Source of the DNA: Myoxocephalus aenaeus
Taxonomy: Eukaryota; Chordata; Actinopteri; Perciformes; Cottidae
Direction: 5' to 3'
NCBI GenBank assembly: GCA_038501785.1
Contig: JBAMJR010000195.1
Location: 5,270,001-5,334,000, forward strand
Length of the DNA stretch: 64,000 nt
Notes under the pieces: generated by a model
What the model saw: the letters and a program-made list of their open reading frames with translations, nothing else
Told to the model about the DNA's origin: nothing
The model's database searches: none
Translations under genes and position numbers: made by a program
In this document: piece after piece, positions 1 through 13,100 of the stretch
How positions within the stretch are numbered: position 1 is the first letter of the stretch
Layout of the letters: every line of letters begins with the position of its first letter

Positions 1-69
1 AAGAATAAATTAAATATCGGCTTAATGTAGGGAGTTCAAAAAAGTCTAAATTGTTTGTTCTCTCCTCAG

Positions 70-1846
70 CTTCCGTTTGAGAAGGAGATCTACTACATCC
101 AGCACTCCATGCTGTACCTGGTGCCTATTTACCTTTTCAGGAAAGGAGGTAGGTGTTGCTCTCCACCCACATTGACACCCACGATGAAATATCGTTCACC
201 TGCCAACCGACACCAGATAGGTTCCCTTTTTTTTTTGGACCTTTGAGCTGCTGTAGATGCCTGCTGCGCAACTGCCAGGTGCTTGTGGAAAAAAGAGTAA
301 ACGTACCTGTAAACAAGACAAATTACAAAACACGTAAAGGCAGGTGAGATTCTAGGTTGGGAGCTTTCTAAAAATAAAAGGTAGATTTAATTGGTAGAAG
401 ATTGACCAAGGGTGTTGCACCGTAATCAAACCTCTGCATGCGGATATTCTTCATTATTCTAGTTGAGCTCACTCAACTTAATCCGTGCACATTAAATGTC
501 TTAATCGTGGTCGTATTCTTAGCAAATGCCAGCAGTGAGGAAACAGGAAAAGCCGGTTTGATCACACATCCTGTTGCTGGCTGTGCTGCGGCTTCAGGTT
601 GAAACCCCCCAGAAAAGGGAAGTGAAGGGTTTTTGGTGGCACGAGACGATGCATCCTTTCATGATCCGCTTCTCTCTGCAGGTGTGTACAAGCCTGAGCC
701 TCTGGGGGACATGTGGTGGGCGCTGCTCTCCACCGGCCTCCTGTTCCTCTACCACTTCCTCTTCCTGCAGGTCCTCGGCTTGGTAAGATTGAGCCCTCTG
801 CTGGCCGTTACGTTGAACTTCACGATGCAAAGTACATGAGAGTAGCAATAAACGGTAATTTCTTCAAACATAGACATGTGTTCAACTGGTACACATTGAA
901 ATATAATGCAATTCAGTTGGGCTTCAATAAATGGTATGAGCTCAGTATGAAAAGGTGATATTATTACACACCCATATTAAAGTAAATAGTTAATATTGTT
1001 GTTCATACACATGCTTACAGACATTGAAATACATATTCATGCATGTGCACATATACACACATGCTTGCATATTCATATCAGACTTAATTTAAACAGATGC
1101 TCTCATTCATACCTCTGTATACAAGGAAAAAGAAAAACGGGTGAAAGGAAGACTCACAAAATGACCATTTGTTGACCAACAGCTCAAACAGAGAACTTAG
1201 TATTTCTGACATTCTTCTTCTATAGTCTCACGTTTGTGATTGCTAAATCCTGCGTGGTAGTACACGGACAGATCTTCGCTATCATGACGGCAGAGACCAA
1301 ACTCTAAATCAGAAAAGCTTCACAGCGTCAGTATTTACTGCAGTGGTTTGCATTTTCGTTCTTTTTCCCCACCCTCTGCAGATATCAAACTATAATGAAA
1401 CCACGGAAAATCTATAGAAGTCCAAATACATTTTAGATCAGCAGTCAAAGCAAACTCAGATAATGAGCTGTGGAGGCTTTATAGGCCATGAACTAAATGT
1501 AATGATAGTTGGAGCAGAAATCAATGATAAAGTCAGAACCTCATTATCCAACCGGGTTTTACTCATTATTCCCATTTCCATTGGTGTCACACTAAGTCTT
1601 CCACTTTCTCAACCTGTCCCTCTCCGCCCCCCTTTCCAGGCGACGGAGGTCAACCTGAACAACATGCTGTGCCCGGCCGTGTCCGACCCCTTTTACGGGC
1701 CCTGGTACCGGGTGTGGGCGACGGGCCACCAGACCCTGCTGACCCTCGTCCACGGGAAGGTCCTCACGCTCCTCTCGCAGCACACGGGCCCGGCATGCCG
1801 CTGCCTGCTGGACGCGCTCCGACTGCGCAGCAAGAAAGTTGACTGA
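70..1846 (+). CDS. tmem164: TMEM164, C-terminal part (last three coding exons; 5' part lies left of the window)
   Basis: Multi-pass membrane protein; mammalian TMEM164 is reported to act as an acyltransferase making arachidonoyl ether phospholipids. Three exons join in phase: 70-148, 682-782 and 1640-1846 (stop TGA 1844-1846), together the final 128 residues; the family is about 300 aa. The first exon reads LPFEKEIYYIQHSMLYLVPI, the second contains the hydrophobic WWALLSTGLLFLYHFLFLQV segment, and the last contains NLNNMLCPAVSDPFYGPWYR, a stretch I recognise as strongly conserved in TMEM164. Each exon has an AG acceptor and GT donor. The gene faces ammecr1 tail to tail, the same neighbour pair as at human Xq23. 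No damage is seen. The catalytic N-terminal half is outside the window, so function rests on family identity. Confidence 0.93.
149..681 (+). other. tmem164: tmem164 intron
   Basis: GT donor at 149 and CAG acceptor ending at 681. A+T-rich, with no further coding signal recognised. The next intron, 783-1639, is similar and ends in a clear polypyrimidine tract before 1640. Confidence 0.85.
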
Positions 1847-3175
1847 ATGTCCTCGAGGACGCACACAGACCTAGCCTTTCATTCTAAATGCCTGCTCTTA
1901 TGGAGAACCTTTTTCTTTCTTTTTTTAAACAACATTTGAATGCATCTTTTAAGACTTACCATCTGTTTTCCTCAAAGAAGCGAGCATTTGAGGGGGGCCA
2001 GTGACTCAATGTGTCATTATTTGGCTTGCATACATACGTGCATGCACAAACATGAGGGGGGCGTTTTAAGGCTGGTAGTTAGTATTGTGTAGTTGGGCGG
2101 ATTTAGCCTCTTATTTTCCTTATTTTTTATTTTTTTGCTATACAATTTACAGAAACAACTTAAGTCAATTTAGAGGAGACTTATCAAGCTGCCTTTTTAT
2201 AAATGTAAAGTTTTGAGGACAGGAAATAGGAGTCACCCAAATGCCGATACTGATCTGCAGTTGTTACACTTTTAGTTCTGTACGTAGTAGTTATGCTCCG
2301 TCATAAGTTCGTGGGTAAAGCTGCCATTTTTGTCTCAAGTGCGTTTTGAAACAGATTTTGAATGTGCGAGCTGTTGTAAAAGTTATTGCCTGTTTTATAG
2401 TCCGAGGTTTTCTTTATTTGTCATGTATGACGTTGTCGTCATGATTGAAAATACAAAGTTATTTATGGCGTCCCTCTGTTCCCCTTTGACCTCACACATG
2501 TACAGAGCAATTTTATAGTGGCCTCCTGTGCATTTCTGTCTCCAGCCTGTTCAGATCATTCCAGTTGAGATAATCAGGGGACACGAGGATGTAGTGTACG
2601 TGCTGAGATTCAAAGTGACGAATGAGGATTCATGGATCTACACTGGGGTGTAATTCTTTTTTCTTTTCTTTTTTAACTCTGCCAAGGGAAGTTTTTGTTA
2701 CAATATTGAACCATAAACTTCAGTCGTCGGGATGAATGTGACGTTTGCCAAGACGGAGAGGATCTTGACAAAATATGTATCTGGGCTTGACTTGAATTTG
2801 TTGCTTGATCTTACAAGGCATCCTGAATTCAATCCACCACTACAACTGCGTGACGGAGAGTCACGGGCTCAGTTTAGTATCCAAAAAATAACTACAAAAT
2901 GCATCGGATGATCTGCATGAGGTCACTTTGGGGTCGCTGATTGACGACCCATTCGAAAGAAAGTATTAACCAGCATTGTCAATTGGAATATTTAGGCCAT
3001 GGTATATATCATTTCAAGTGTGTGTGTGGTGTGTGTGTGTGTGTGTTACTGTAGCATATACTGTATTTCACTGTAAACGGGGGAAAGAAAAAAAAAAGGG
3101 ATAAGACAAACTTTTGTATTTCTATTGGTTCCAGTGTATTGTGTATTGACAATAAAAGTGGTTTCAGTTAACCAA
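1847..3175 (+). other. tmem164: tmem164 3' UTR with poly(A) signal
   Basis: Untranslated tail after the TGA at 1844-1846. An AATAAA signal at 3151-3156, followed by T/GT-rich sequence (attgtgtgtgtttagcttc from about 3183), places cleavage near 3170-3180. It contains a short interrupted (GT)n at about 3018-3046. The UTR extent is inferred from the signal only. Confidence 0.75.
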
Positions 3176-3179
3176 AGTT

Positions 3180-5239
3180 CTCATTGTGTGTGTTTAGCTT
3201 CTTTTTATTTCATCTAACCATGTTCAGGGTGTATTTGTCCTAAGGCCAACGGGTTTTTAAAAAGCAGCGTGTTGACTGACGTGAGCTGCAGACCGTTTGC
3301 ACACAGGCCTGGAGCCCCACGTCAATACGGTTAAGGGAGGAGGTCGATCTAAAACCACCCCAGTGGCCGCAAAGAGGCCTCAAGGTGCGGGAGGATTAGG
3401 AGTAGAAATGGGTTCAAAGATGCTGCTCTTCTCCTAAAGCGGTTGTGGTAGATGAGAGGAAACCTGAGGCCTAGAAAGGAACTTGACTCACACTGTTCCA
3501 TTGTTATTTGAGAGGAGATGAACCCAGACGCAAACCGCTGCTTCGGGCTACAGCAGGTAATGGAATTGATCAAGCGGACACATTTTGTAACACAAATGGA
3601 AAGGCCTGGTGAAATGAAGCGAATTGAAAATGGACTTGACGGAGTCGCTGCCTTTTTAAAACGGCAGTTTTAAGTCCAGTCGGTATTGTTTATTCAGACA
3701 GATAGGAGGGGAGGGAGCCTTCTGACTCGGGAGAGAAAGTAAAGTGATGGTTGTATTTTGATCTCAGGCCCGCACTGGGTGCAGGTGTGGTTTCATGCAG
3801 GCGGCAGTCTGAACCAGTCAACTGACCGATCTCTGACCGCTTGGCCCTGAATATCATGTAACCGGCAGCAATGTATTTTCAGACTTCTCCTGACTTGGTG
3901 CTGAGCGCTTTCGGTGCAGTTACTGGCAGAGAGGCAGGCCGAGCATGTGGGGGATCCTTCTCGCGGTCACAGCTCCACACAACATAGCTGGACAGTAGCT
4001 GTAAGTATGGAAAGTAACAACGGCAATGCTCCGAGAAGCAGTATTGGAAATCTAAAAGCAAAAGGAATTAAAAATATATTCTAAAATGATAGATTTAGAG
4101 AGATGACAAAATGGATTCGACACGATAGATTCCAAATGTAGACACTCAACTACTGGTTGTTACTATAAATCTCCCAACAGTTGTCTAATCAGTAGTGTAG
4201 TATTTTTTATGAAGGCAGTGTCATTTCCATATATATATATTTTTTTTTTTAAACAACATGGCATTGACAAAAGAGTCTACGTCCAGGTGAGCCAGGCTTT
4301 GAGCTCAACGCTAACGTCAGCTTGCTAACGCGCTCACAATGCAGGCTGGTGACACGTCTTAATTAAGCTAGCTAGCAATTTGCTAATTAGCGAATGAACA
4401 CAAAGTGGAGCTGGGGCTGATGGGAATGGGATTGCACCACACCCCCAACCCCCTTGAGCTCCATTTAGTATCAGAGCTTTCGATCATATCGCATGATCTT
4501 CCTCATGAAAAGGGACAAATACTGTGCTGGCTCTGCGGTCACATGAAGAACCTTTTTCAGCGACTATAAGAGCTCCCTTGTTCAGTTTATGCACTGGGTT
4601 TGTAAAAATAATGTTGTAGTTTGGTTTTGGGGCATCCCATGGTTAACGGTATCAGTTACAATCAAGACAATCCTCATTTAGTCCAAACAGCACAAAAGTT
4701 TGTGACAGCGGAAGTCATCTCCCTTAATTGTAGAAAATGGCATTGGTACAACAATGCACACTAACAGACGAATCAACGCATTTAAAGGGTCCGTTCAAAG
4801 ATTTTCTCAATTATCCATACTGGTACCTAGACATGTAGATAGTTTGTAGTTTACTTGCCACGGGTTTGACGAGATTATGGACTCTGAAATATCTGCCTTC
4901 AACCCACTACTGTAGGTGCGAATGAACGAATCCACAGACTTCAGTGGACCAGTTTTCATCTGAACTATTTTCTACTGAAGGAAATGTCTCTATGAAGACT
5001 GGGGAGGGCAAGTTTAGCATTGGAAAAAGGCGGCCAGATGGTGACACAGAATATGAGCATGAATAAAGGAAGTGTGAACTGTAACTGACCAAATTACAGA
5101 ATCCACGAATCACTAAATCAACGGAACACATTGATTTGGTGTTAAAAGTTTTTTGGGGGATCTAAATGTTTTAAATACAAAAGTACTCTAGGTATATCTG
5201 TTGGCGTGTGCACTGAAAGAAAACAGAGACAGACATGTG
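3180..5239. other. Intergenic region between convergent tmem164 and ammecr1
   Basis: No exon with conserved protein content was recognised on either strand. It holds a short (AT)n next to a poly-T run near 4230-4250 and otherwise unremarkable A+T-rich DNA. Short ORFs here look like chance. Confidence 0.6.
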
Positions 5240-6165
5240 TTCTCTTTTCAGTTCATTTTTTTATTGAATAAATGATTTTAAAAGGTAATAACAATGTTTA
5301 AAACTACATTATCTTCACAGCCATTGCTTACTCAGATAACCCATCTATATATATTCTTTCAACCCTCCCAACACTTTTCTTTACTTTTTTTTGCTTACAT
5401 CTTTTTTTTTTGTGTTTGTTTATTTAATATTTTTTTGGAGTCATACTATCTTAATAAATGCCCATGTCAAATATTGTCACACAAACAGCAATTCAATAGG
5501 AAAGGAGAAAGGGTCTAAGATCTACAGGGGATGGATTTGAAGTTCCCAGTTCATATTATTCCATCAACATATTTCAAGTTACTAAAGAAAAAAAAAGATC
5601 AAAAAAAATCAAAAGGAAAATAAATTAAAATTGGTATGAGGAGTTACACCAGGCAACCCTCCCAGCCCACAGGCCACTGCAACAGAAAAAAGTCATTTTG
5701 TACAGCGACACGTCTTAGAAGTCAGTGTCACAATTTCTGAACATAGAAAACCACTAAAATAATTTTGAAACTAGATCCAAAATATTCTTTTGAAAAGAAT
5801 TTATTTTGATGTACAAAAACAGTCATTTTCTTTTTTTTTCTTTTCTTTTTTTTTTTAGTAAAAGCTTCAAACACAAGTTTATTGTAGTTCTTATTTCATT
5901 ATCATTATTATTATTATTAATTCATTTATTCTTTTTTGTTTATTTTTTCAGTGCGATTGTATACCAGTGCAGCTACTGGGTCCAGAGTAACGAAAACAGG
6001 CTTTTTCATCTTTAATGGCATAAAAAATAAGGAATCCATCTTTTATACAAAGTATAACTGCTGGTCTTTAGGGAAAAAAACATTTATAAACCCATAAAGC
6101 TAGGAGGCACACCATGGGATTTTCATTTTTGTAAATTATAGTAATCATACTAATAATTCTACTCC

Positions 6166-6196
<31 letters not shown>

Positions 6197-8254
6197 CAAA
6201 ACAAGTACTGTAACAATTTGCAACAATTTGCTTTTCTTTTTTTTACCATCATCGATGCCATGTACGGCTTCAGAGATAGACCCAATGAAAATTCATTGAA
6301 AAATTGTGTTGCTCAATAAGTCAAGACAATTGAGAAATCGCGCACACACACACACACAAAAAAAAAAAGAAAAAACATGTGTCATTTGCAGGGGTGTCTT
6401 TTGAAAGGACATGAAGCCAGGCCTGAAGAGCAGCATTTGGGCACGGCCGCTGGCATCTTTGGTTCAGTCAAACATACGAAGGTAACATGAGCTTGAGCAT
6501 TCCACGAAATATGAGAATGACCACACAAGGAATGCTGAGGCTGAACTCTAACCCTGGTATGGAACCAAAACTCAATCTGCTACAACAAACTACAAATGTC
6601 GCTCCACATTATCCCATGAGGTATCAATGCTTTAAACAGTTAAATTCAGTACAGAAGCAGGACTATTTTCTGCGTGTTCTACGTAAAACATTAGCTCTGC
6701 GTCCCGTTAAAGGAGATGCTCGCCTTCAACGTAGTTCGAGGGGCTGCGAGAGCCTCAGCAACAGGACCTTTCACTAGTCAACAAGTCAAACCGTGCCTTT
6801 AGAGAGGTCATCACGATTGAGCAGCTAAAGGAAACCGGCAACAGTCACTACTGCTGCCGCTATCTACCGAACGACCCTCGACGAGCCCGGCCATGAGGTT
6901 GGGCCACAGTGTAGGGTGTGATGGAGGCTACGTGTGACTTCATGTCCTTTCAAACCTGCAGGGGTGTTGACTTGCACTGAACAACAACAACAACAAAAAC
7001 ACCTGTTGAACAGATCTGCATATATCAAGGATAGTAAAAGGTAACACATGTAGGATTTTCTTTAAATGTGGCACTGTTAAAATTGCAATGACGACCAATT
7101 ACCGTACATTTGCAGAGCCCCTCTGAGGTGTTTGCTGCGGGGACCTTTTCCTTCTTCATTATGCGTGTTAGAATATCAGTCTGTTGTTTTTTTTTCCCCC
7201 ATAGGGAATTGATCCCCGCATTGGTTAATGACAGCACAGATGCTAGGGGGCTACCGCTTGTATCGGTGACAGTGCCATCATAACTCAATTCACAGCGAGA
7301 CACTAAGGAGAAAATCTTACATGGGACATCTTTAAGTATGATATGATCAATGAGTCCGCATGACCAGTCACGAGCTGTGACCACCCCAATATGAGGTCCG
7401 ATAGCACCATATTTGTCTTTTAAATCTCTTAATGGTTAATAAGAGCGTCTAAGCCTTAGATCAAGCATATCATGGATAAAACCATAGGTCTCATACTCAT
7501 ACATACATGCAACTAAATACATTGCATGTGTATACAAAGACATATATGTAAAAGAGCATGGTCAATTTGGTTTTGCAGCAGAAGAATTCAGGTTGTGCTG
7601 TGTTGAATGGACCAGGAAATGATCGCCTCACTGCTCCTCCGTCAAGCTTTTGATGTAGCGCGTGCATCGTGAGAGCGAAGCCGCCTGCCCGTGGGTTTTA
7701 AACATTTAGGGGTAGCGACACCACAGTGCCCGACATTGTTTTTAAGAGAATGTGTTTATGTGGGGCTTTCAAAAATGAAAGAATTGAGGACCAGCAGCTG
7801 GGGAAGACGTGACGGGGGGAAAAAAGGAGATCGCAGGCATACAGGAGCCCCCATATGTCTACGAAGGGATTAGCATTCGAGTGACGAAATTCGACATCTG
7901 AGGCCCTTTCCAACACTGTGGTGTGAAGATGTGAGGGAGGCACGAGCAAACCACGGGACGGAGGAGCAGCCGGAGCGTCATCTATCGGTCCATCTTTTAC
8001 TAGATCACTCATTTAAGGCAACACAACTTAAATCTGGGTCATTTCGGGTTACTGTGGATGGAGTGCCAAAAGCCCTTGACATTTTTGCATAAAGAAAAAT
8101 AACCTGTCAGTTAGTAAAGGCTGTTACGAAGAAAGATGCCACGTAACGAGAACCTCTCAAATCCTTCCAGTTGGCGGAACTAAAGCCGAACCCAAAGCAG
8201 GCGGATCGCGGTGACCCTCGACAGTTCGCACATTCTGGAAAGTGAATCCAACTA

Positions 8255-8306
8255 TGTGTGTGTGTGTGTGTGTGTGTTCATGTGTGTGTGTTCATGTGTG
8301 TGTGTT

Positions 8307-8352
<46 letters not shown>
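8255..8352. repeat. (TG)n microsatellite with TTCATG interruptions
   Basis: TG dinucleotide run interrupted three times by tgttcatgtg units, giving a small higher-order repeat. It lies inside the inferred ammecr1 3' UTR, so the mRNA would carry a CA tract, a possible site for CA-binding RNA-binding proteins. Confidence 0.9.
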
Positions 8353-10004
8353 AACAAGTAATCGTTGGATGAGAAATGGCTTCTTGAGTCCTAACAAAGC
8401 CCTGACTTTTTATTTGTAGACTTTAACTGCAAGCCGCCGGGCCTCGCGCAGAGGTTTCCTCTCCGACTCACTCGACTGCGTTTCGCTCTCACCCTCCTGC
8501 CAAACAGCTGACAAAACAGGCTTACAAACCTAACCGCCGTGGACACACAGATCAACGGGTATCTCGCTGAACAGCAGAGTGGTGGTGGTGGTGCGGCTTC
8601 AACAACTGAAAATCAACTCGCTGCACTGCCGCAACCGCTTCAGAATCTGACGAGCACAGTGGCATGCATTCCCAAAACGACACAAACGTGTTAATTACAT
8701 CTTTCTCTTTGAACGCATCATACTTTGTGAAATAGTGACAAATGGCTAGCTATAATCTGAAGAGGCAAGACAAAAGTTTCCACAACGTGACAGGCGATCC
8801 GACTGAAACCGCCGGGTGTGACTAGTATTCAGTGATGCCGCCTCGCCGGAGGCTGGTGAGAGTTTGCGTTCAGAGATTGAAGACACGACATACTAGATGT
8901 GACCAACTAAGTGGTACCGAATGCAAAACACTTCAAGCCAAACAACAGATTACTCTTACAAAGTGTGGGATAAAAAGAGAATATGGCTTTAAGTAGCTAT
9001 AGTGTGGCCTTGTCAAGTGACTCCCTGCCAGTAAACTCAGAAACCAACAGACAGTCAAAGGAAAGCATTTTTGCTCATGCAAATTATTTTTTCTTTCTTT
9101 CTTTTTTTTTTCTCTAGGGACCTGTAGTTGCGCCTGCTCAGACCCACTTGTAGCCCATTTTATAATAAGAAATCCCCTGCCAAGAAGTGATTATCCTCAG
9201 ACAACATGGCTTCCTCCACCAATGACCTTACATTTCAAAACGTTAAACAAAAAAATAAAAAGAGGGGACCGTGGCTGAAAGCTCTAGCCAAACAACCTCC
9301 GTTCGGTGTATACGGGTTCCACCACAAAACACAACAAATACTAAAGGAGGGGATTATCAAAAAAAATTAAAATCTGTGGGGAATCTTTCGGTAAAATCCA
9401 ATTTCTAATTCACTCTACTGGTTTCCATCTTGTGGCAGACCAATATCTATATCCACACAGAAATACACACACGATTGTGAGCTCAAACAATACACACTAC
9501 CAGCAAAAGGCATCACAATCCTACTATCTAGACTTTGGAGTATACAGATCCCGATATATAGTTCCAACTACAACACTACAAGAGTTTACAAAGCTCAACA
9601 GTCAATCAGTATTTTTTTTGTTTGTTTTTTTGAGAGGAGTCAGAATAGACAGCACAGCCTTTGAGAACTGCAGTTGCCTTGCTACATGGCATACATGTCT
9701 GATAGTAAGTTAAACAAAAGGGGAAAAATAAGATTTTTCTTTTTTGATAATGTAAAAGTGTAGCAAAGCCTAAATAATATAAGCGCGAGACTAATCCACC
9801 GAAAAAAAAGACTTCCTTCCATCCACAGAATCAAACACCGGATTAGGTTTGCTGAAAAGAATCTAATAGTTGTTTAATTTTCAAAAGTATTATTGGATAG
9901 GGGGGGTTATAGATATTGGTATACATATGCTGCAAAAACTTAACCACAGACAAAGAAACAAAATCTGGATTTCTTGCCTTTATCAAATGATGTTTCGTTG
10001 CCAC

Positions 10005-10048
10005 CCGTTGCCATGTCAACGTCTGGGAGACGGCCAGCATGGCAACGG
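10005..10048 (-). promoter_or_regulatory. Nested stem-loop in ammecr1 3' UTR
   Basis: Perfect 11-bp arms CCGTTGCCATG (10005-10015) and CATGGCAACGG (10038-10048), with a second inner inverted repeat GTCT-ggg-AGAC (10021-10031) in the loop. It begins about 113 nt downstream of the ammecr1 stop codon on the mRNA. Each arm also contains an RFX/X-box-like half site (GTTGCCATG). No function is shown by the sequence alone. Confidence 0.5.
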
Positions 10049-10160
10049 AAACTATCATCATAAAATGGTACAGTAGTAGAAATAGCTAGTCCAGGAGGGG
10101 GCTGGCTCTCCTGGGAAAAGGTCCGCGGAGAGGTCCAATGATTGGTCATGCGGCTCGCTG

Positions 10161-13100
10161 TCAGGAATAATGGTTGTAGGGTGGTAGAGGGTGCCCAATG
10201 CCGTTCTGGTAGTGATGGTGCTGGCGGTGGGCGATGTACTCTGCATAACCCATTGTCATCTTCTCGCTACGGTACCTGGGGAGGAGACAAGACGTGTTGG
10301 TGAAGGCTGGCTGACCTTGATGTTAGGAGAGCTAGGATCAGCTACCGTCCGCACCGCTGGGACCCCCGCTTCCCTCAGACGAGCCAATATGGGTTCAGGA
10401 CGTCTCAGTCAAAACAAATATCTCTGAGCATTATTGTTCTTCTTCTTCTTATGAGTACTGCATATATTCAGCATGGTCGGTCTCACATTGGACAGTCCAT
10501 TTTAAAAAAGTATCAAATTGATACAAGCATTCTTCTTCCTTGTCAAAACCTGGCTCCTACATTACCCATAGTGCACAGATTTGGATGAGTTAGTCTAGCG
10601 GGCTACAGGGGTCTGGTAAGCTCAAGTGACATCACAATTTAACAGCTGCCTCTGGAGCCATAAAAAGCCTTAAATTGCTTAACATTTAAATCTATGGAGT
10701 TTAAAAGGGCAGAGGATATAATATATACATACAGCTTTATGTTCAGTTCAATCAATTCTGCTTGGCTGGTAAAACTCTTACATACACACTTAAATGCATT
10801 TACCAGTGACTTTGGTCCCCTCAGGTAAAGTTTTAGGACATTTCCGTCATATTTTTGGAGACATGGTTCTCAATGAATGTATGTGGAAAACAAAGTGTAC
10901 GTCAGAGACACATAGCAGCGTGCCTGTGGGTAACACAATAAGTGCAATCTTACCTGGTTAACTTAATGGTCTTCCTGAAGTCGTTTGTGATGGGAGCTTT
11001 GTAACCTCCCTTTCGTAGTAAGGAATCTATGGTTTGAATGTGGTCCCAACCTTTGAAAAAAAATGAAATATATATATATTTTTGAATATCTTTACACATT
11101 CCTGAAAATCCAAATCAGCACGACATACACTGTCTTTTTAAAAAGCAGATTAGGCTGAAATGTTAGGGGGCACAAATAGAGCTTACCTTGCTCCTTCGCA
11201 ACCTCTGGTAGGTAGGTGGCGGTGCGCTTTGATCCTTTTTCATTGAAAAACTCTATCCTAATACCGTGAACACCCACCTAGAATTCAAGGAGGAAACAAC
11301 ATATGTTTAACCTCACACACTGCTCTGTCAAACAAAGTCAAAGTTGTAAAAAGAACAAGCTTCAATCCGATATAGACTACGGGTTTTTTTGCGACCGAAT
11401 ATAATGTTTTTGCATTTGTTCAAATAGGTCACATTTTTTATTTAGCTTTAGTCTTCATGGGGAAAAAATGAACCTCAAAGAAAATGTGGATGAGCAGCTG
11501 TGTATTAATTGCAGAAAGACCTTTTTTTTTTTTTTTTTTTTTTACAAACCATGTCTTACCTCCCAGTCAAGGTAATCACCGACGTCTTCAAAGTTGGTGA
11601 GAAGAGACACTGAGCAGAAGAGGCGAGGCAGCTCATCCCTTGTCATAGGGGGGAAGCGGCTGTCTTTAAGGGCACTGCAGGCATACAAGCACAAAGAAAG
11701 TACAAAGAAAGCACAAAAAGCACCATTACAAAAGCGGTCCAATGGTTTGAACAAGCAATGCACTCAACCTTTTGTTTTAATACTGAGGGCAAATTTCCAA
11801 CATGTTATATTTCCACTATATATTTAACCTATGGACACAGAGGCCGGCGTGCTCGAAGCATGGACTCTGACCATGGCTGCTGAGCTGACAGCAGCTCCGT
11901 GCCGTCCGTAATGTGTATATTTGTACACAGCACCAGTCGGGGACGGTGTGTGTTTACATACATTTGACACGTCAGCTGTGTCTGGCCTCAGGTCAAAAAC
12001 GCTGGTGAAGAAATTCCACTCCAGGTATTTGCCGACGGCCATGTGTACACTGAAGACACTCTCGTTCTCGCTCAATCGAGAGACTTAAATATCAGTAAGT
12101 AGATTTCTCATTGAAACACTTGACCGCCAAAGCCAAGTAGTGCCCAACCGGCGTTTAACCCACCAGCCGGATGAACCACCAACGTGGGTTTAACCCGCCG
12201 TGTCACTGTGTTGGTCTGTACTTCCCAAATACAACTACACAAGGACTCTTTATTATCACAGCTTTATACTTTTTGAATAAATAAAAAAGATTTACAACAG
12301 TCCATACATTACAGTTATGGTTAAGTTGTCGATACATTTCATTTGTGTAACTGTCTGTCCTTTTGATCTCATGAGTGCCAGGTCATGGAGACAAAATTAT
12401 TTTTGGCATCTTCTATATCATATCAGTGTTGACAACAGATTGTGTCGCTAGCATACTGTAACTGCAGTTTGTCTGACTATTAAAGACACATATACAGTAA
12501 ACTGTATCCATTTGTCTAATTAAATATCAAAGGAAGACGGTTAAAGAAAAAACCTACTTAAAAAGACATTAATAACTTTTGAATATGTTTTTGAAGCCCC
12601 AGGACCTGGGATCAATGGAGATACGCACTCCACACAGCGAGCTACATGAATGAAACAGAACAAAAGTAAATACTATAAGAAACAGAAATTGTGAGTTTTC
12701 TTGCACTCATGCACAGGCAAACTATCAGTTCTGGGGGTTATTTACTACTACTAATACTACGACTATTATTATTGGTACAAAGTCACACTTGTTAGGGGGT
12801 CTAGATTTGAATATGCTTGTTGTTAATCTACTACTACTTCACTTTTGCAGCAATTGGTTTACAGCTTTGAAACATAGACAAGTGACTTTGCATTGTTGCT
12901 TACCTGGTAAGGGTGTACTCCCTGAGTCCTGAGTGCAGATTCATGGCAGAAAATGTACCTATACAACCCCTCAACCGCTTGTCTCTGCCTATTTTCCATG
13001 TGACAAACAGCGGGCTGAAAAACAACAAGGAACCATGTTTAAGCAGTTGAACTTTTAATAATGTGCACATCCTTTGTACATTCCTGTAGGATACAAAAGT

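Larger units (their letters stand above)
5240..10160 (-). other. ammecr1: ammecr1 long 3' UTR
   Basis: The minus-strand sequence after the ammecr1 stop (10161-10163) runs almost 5 kb without splice or coding signals. An AATAAA on the minus strand at 5265-5260 is a good candidate end. The stretch is A+T-rich, with (AAT)n at about 6168-6195, a (GT)n block at 8255-8352 and several A- or T-runs. Mammalian AMMECR1 mRNAs also have multi-kilobase 3' UTRs. The end point is inferred; an earlier poly(A) site is possible. Confidence 0.55.

Noticed and set aside
7025..7384. 119-aa minus-strand ORF inside the ammecr1 3' UTR
   Set aside because: It lies in a transcribed untranslated region, shows no recognised motif, and is within chance length.
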